In this document: positions 61,574 through 64,000 of the stretch, in pieces
Position numbering within the stretch: position 1 is the first letter of the stretch
How the letters are laid out: the number at the start of each line of letters is the position of its first letter
Assembly (NCBI RefSeq): GCF_015291645.1
Contig: NZ_CP030055.1
Coordinates: 6,200,001-6,264,000, forward strand
Direction: 5' to 3'
DNA length: 64,000 nt
Source: Bradyrhizobium sp. CCBAU 53340
GTDB taxonomy: Bacteria > Pseudomonadota > Alphaproteobacteria > Rhizobiales > Xanthobacteraceae
Notes under the pieces: generated by a model
The model's database searches: none
What the model saw: the letters and a program-made list of their open reading frames with translations, nothing else
Told to the model about the DNA's origin: nothing
Translations under genes and position numbers: made by a program

Positions 61574-62509
61574 TCAGTTCCTTTTCGGCGCCGGCTGGGA
61601 CAGGTAGGCCAGCATCTTCATCTCCCGCCGGCCCCGCGTCACGGTGTCGAGCACGAGGCCCGACGAGACCGACAGCATCGCCATGATCATCAGGCCCATC
61701 GACAGGATCGCGGTCGGGAAACGCGGCACGAGGCCGGTTTCGACGAAGGTGATCACGATCGGGATCGACAGCAAGACCGACACCACCGCCAGCAGGACGC
61801 CGATGGCGCCGAAGAAGCGCAGCGGCTTCTCCGCGCGATAGAGTTTCAGCATGGTGCCGAGGATGCGGAAACCGTCGCGCCAGGTGTTGAGCTTGGAGAA
61901 CGAGCCCTCGGGCCGTGCGTAATAAGGCGTCTCGAGCTCCGCGACCGGCAGCGACAATTCCAGCGCGTAGACGGCGAGCTCGGTCTCGATCTCGAAACCG
62001 TCCGACAACACCGGGAACGATTTGACAAAGCGGCGCGAGAACACGCGATAGCCGGACAGAATGTCCTGGAAGTCGCGACCGAAGGTCCAGGCCAGAAATC
62101 CGGTCAGCATGCGGTTGCCGGTGCGATGGCCGAGGCGGTAGGCCGCCTGCGACTGGTCGATGCGAAGGCCCACCACCATGTCGAGATGCTCGTCGAGCAG
62201 CTTGTCGATCATGCCAGGCGCGCTCGGCGCGTCGTAGGTGGCATCGCCGTCCACCAGCACGTAGATGTCCGCCTCGACGTCGGCGAACATGCGGCGCACG
62301 ACGTGGCCCTTGCCCTGCCGCCGCTCGCTGCGCACGATCGCGCCAGCCTCGCGCGCGACGATCACGGTGCGGTCGCGCGAATTGTTGTCATAGACATAGA
62401 TCTCCGCTGCCGGCAGCGCGGCGCGGAAATTGGCGACGACGGTCGCGACCGCCGCCTCCTCGTTGTAGCATGGCACCAGGACGGCGATGCGGGGTTGTGC
62501 CAATGTCAT
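61574..62509 (-). CDS. GtrB-like family 2 glycosyltransferase
   Basis: 311 aa from ATG 62509, whose ATGA overlaps the stop of the upstream membrane-protein gene. N-terminal GT-A domain: IAVLVPCYNEEAAVATVV, VYDNNSRDRT, then VLVDGDATYDAP with the metal-binding DxD type site. C-terminal two membrane helices (about 225-275). Such enzymes charge polyprenyl phosphate with a sugar in the cytoplasmic membrane for later transfer by a membrane partner. Confidence 0.92.
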   Translation of the reverse strand: MTLAQPRIAVLVPCYNEEAAVATVVANFRAALPAAEIYVYDNNSRDRTVIVAREAGAIVRSERRQGKGHVVRRMFADVEADIYVLVDGDATYDAPSAPGMIDKLLDEHLDMVVGLRIDQSQAAYRLGHRTGNRMLTGFLAWTFGRDFQDILSGYRVFSRRFVKSFPVLSDGFEIETELAVYALELSLPVAELETPYYARPEGSFSKLNTWRDGFRILGTMLKLYRAEKPLRFFGAIGVLLAVVSVLLSIPIVITFVETGLVPRFPTAILSMGLMIMAMLSVSSGLVLDTVTRGRREMKMLAYLSQPAPKRN

Positions 62510-63657
62510 CGCGGCAGCGCCTCCAGGCTGGCCGGCTCGCTGCCCGCCGGTGCAGCTTCGTGCACCGCGGCCGGCCGAAGCAACGGGGCGAACGACAGCG
62601 TCCACAGCGACAGCATCGCGATCGGGACGACGTAGTATGGCGTGAAGATCGGATGGCTCATGAAGAAGCCGAGATTGACGACGAGGTTGCCGGCAACGAC
62701 GAGCGCGGCTTGCCGCACATGGCTCTCGCCGGATCGCAACAGCAAGAGCGTCGCGCCGATCGCCAGCACGATCAGCACGAACTGCATGTCGCGCAGATAC
62801 TGGCCGAATACCGCAAGATCAAATGCCGGCGCGACCACATCGGCGCTGCCATAGGTCGTCGCCAGCGCGCTGCCGGCGTTGATGGCCTGGGCGGACAGGG
62901 TCGGCGCCATGCCGACAAGCACGCCGGCCCCGAAGGCAAAGCCCCGCACGAATGTCGCGAGCGAGCGCGTCCACAGGAACGGAATGCCGAGGAACAGGAA
63001 ATAGCCGGCCGCGAGCAGCGCGTTCGGCAATCTGAAAGTGACGGATACGCCGAGCAGCAGGCCGATCAGCGCGATCAACAGGACGCTGCGCTTGTCCCTG
63101 GACAGCCACAGCGCGGTCAGGAAGCCCGTGACGGCGCACAGCGCCATGGTCGGCGCGACCGAATAGCTCGCCTTGGCCGGATTGATCATGAGATAGATGG
63201 CAAGCGCACCGAATACGCCTGCAGCTGATATCGACAGCGGCGTTCGCGCCAGGAAGATACCGAGCAGCGCAAGCCCGCACACGATCAGGCTCGCGGCGAT
63301 GTAGAGCGGCACGACCTGGTGGCCCTCCGGAAACAGCGCCAGCAGGAAGCCGGTGCCCGGCGGATATTGCATCACGACCTTGCCGCTGGGCATCGGATTG
63401 TGGCAGGGCCAACGGATCGGATCCCTCCATTCGGCAAAGGCGATCTCCTTCATCCTGCCTTCGAAGTAGCGATCGTCGTCCCTGATCGCATTGGTGTCGA
63501 GGCCGCCGGCGCCGAAGCGCTGGAACAGATGCGCCTGCCTGAGATAACAGATGTCGTCATAGACCCCGCGCGCCTCGCTCCAGCGCGACATTGTAAAAAT
63601 GTTGCCGGCGAGGATCGCGAGACAGATCAGGCTGAAGGCGAGTTTTGCAGCTTTCAT
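62506..63657 (-). CDS. Polytopic membrane protein, GT39-like sugar transferase partner
   Basis: 383 aa from ATG 63657. About ten hydrophobic helices; the first extracytoplasmic loop has DDICYLRQAHLFQRFG and later RDPIRWPCHNPM and VVMQYPPGTGFLLALFP. The Asp pair and the PPGTG are reminiscent of polyprenol-sugar-dependent transferases (PMT/ArnT-like), but no clear catalytic motif is seen. Its stop overlaps the GT2 start, so the two are co-translated and likely act on the same lipid-linked sugar. Confidence 0.75.
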   Translation of the reverse strand: MKAAKLAFSLICLAILAGNIFTMSRWSEARGVYDDICYLRQAHLFQRFGAGGLDTNAIRDDDRYFEGRMKEIAFAEWRDPIRWPCHNPMPSGKVVMQYPPGTGFLLALFPEGHQVVPLYIAASLIVCGLALLGIFLARTPLSISAAGVFGALAIYLMINPAKASYSVAPTMALCAVTGFLTALWLSRDKRSVLLIALIGLLLGVSVTFRLPNALLAAGYFLFLGIPFLWTRSLATFVRGFAFGAGVLVGMAPTLSAQAINAGSALATTYGSADVVAPAFDLAVFGQYLRDMQFVLIVLAIGATLLLLRSGESHVRQAALVVAGNLVVNLGFFMSHPIFTPYYVVPIAMLSLWTLSFAPLLRPAAVHEAAPAGSEPASLEALPR

Positions 63658-63704
63658 CAGGTTTCCGTGGCGTCCGTGCGGACCCGTACTAGCACAGCCC
63701 GCCC

Positions 63705-64000
63705 TCAGCGCCACGTCGCCATCAGGGCCTTGCCATCGAGCACTTCCGCAATCCGCAGCCGCGTGCCGGGCGTCACCCCCTCCGGCAGCGCGGCGGTATC
63801 GAAGAACCCGCATTCGACGATCTCGTGATTGGGCGCAGGCAGCCGATCCTGCCGGAAATGCCTGACGACATAGACCGCGACATGGTCGCGTCGGGAGACG
63901 TGGCTGTTGAGGAAGATGCCATGCAGCACGGCTTCCCCGGTGAGCTCGATATCGCCCTCCTCCTTGAGCTCACGGCGCATCGCCTGTTCCATGCTCTCGC
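63705..64000 (-). CDS. Nudix hydrolase, 3' part (5' end outside window)
   Basis: The frame continues past the right edge, which cuts it inside the Nudix box; what remains is ESMEQAMRRELKEEGDIEL (the REL-EEG core) and the C-terminal half up to LMATWR. About 97 residues visible. The family cleaves X-linked nucleoside diphosphates. Substrate not assignable from this part. It lies 47 bases upstream of the membrane-protein gene on the same strand. Confidence 0.8.
   Translation of the reverse strand, partial: ESMEQAMRRELKEEGDIELTGEAVLHGIFLNSHVSRRDHVAVYVVRHFRQDRLPAPNHEIVECGFFDTAALPEGVTPGTRLRIAEVLDGKALMATWR

Overview
The window is a high-GC chromosomal segment of an alphaproteobacterium, most likely Bradyrhizobium or a close relative. 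The main pointers are a cytochrome b/c1 polyprotein gene (fbcH) behind a Rieske gene, a fused anthranilate synthase (TrpE-TrpG) behind a Trp leader peptide, the moxR-DUF58-DUF4159 cluster, DUF6111 and DUF2783 genes, and intergenic palindromes and a dispersed repeat that I associate with Bradyrhizobium. The genus is inferred from gene content; no rRNA or tRNA gene is visible to confirm it.

Layout. 0-19 kb is core genome: smc (left end cut off), an Rsm22-type methyltransferase, lemA and an M48 protease, two adjacent ParA-like ATPases, a GIY-YIG protein, apt, trpEG with its attenuator, two small secreted proteins, a dienelactone hydrolase, fbcF-fbcH, trmL, and a queE-queD-hemF-HAD run. 19.1-22.2 kb is an aromatic-type catabolic unit (DUF2783, flavin hydroxylase, VOC protein) divergent from a MarR regulator, with an FNR/FixK-type box between them.

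22.3-30.5 kb is an accessory island: a GST, a LysR/flavin monooxygenase pair, small membrane, lipoprotein and secreted ORFs, a minimal tyrosine recombinase and a double-glycine leader peptide. It is punctuated by at least five same-orientation copies of a 115-120 bp repeat. 30.5-36.8 kb holds oxidative metabolism genes: a LigB-type dioxygenase behind a second FNR/FixK-type box, a TauD-type dioxygenase, a flavin hydroxylase fused to cytochrome b5, a WYL regulator and a VOC protein.

36.8-47.5 kb has two divergent operons: DUF1285-nudix-DUF6111-cca-tauE on the minus strand with overlapping genes, and moxR-DUF58-DUF4159-amidotransferase-like on the plus strand. 47.6-55.1 kb is envelope and redox: a perfect 25-bp palindrome before DUF2946 and a TonB receptor, a GGDEF-EAL protein, and an outer-membrane porin with a c-type haem site followed by a cupredoxin. 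55.1-59.5 kb looks like an IclR-controlled N-acyl-D-amino-acid operon (MFS, deacylase, RidA). 59.5-64 kb has a Tat-signal dehalogenase-like protein, DUF1801, GNAT, a GtrB-like glycosyltransferase with a membrane partner, and a nudix gene cut by the right edge.

The most unusual features are the repeat-punctuated island with its recombinase and GG-leader peptide, the porin-cytochrome/cupredoxin pair, the flavin hydroxylase-cytochrome b5 fusion, the two FNR-type promoters on oxygenase genes, and the palindrome ahead of the TonB receptor. No CRISPR array, rRNA, tRNA or complete insertion sequence was seen.
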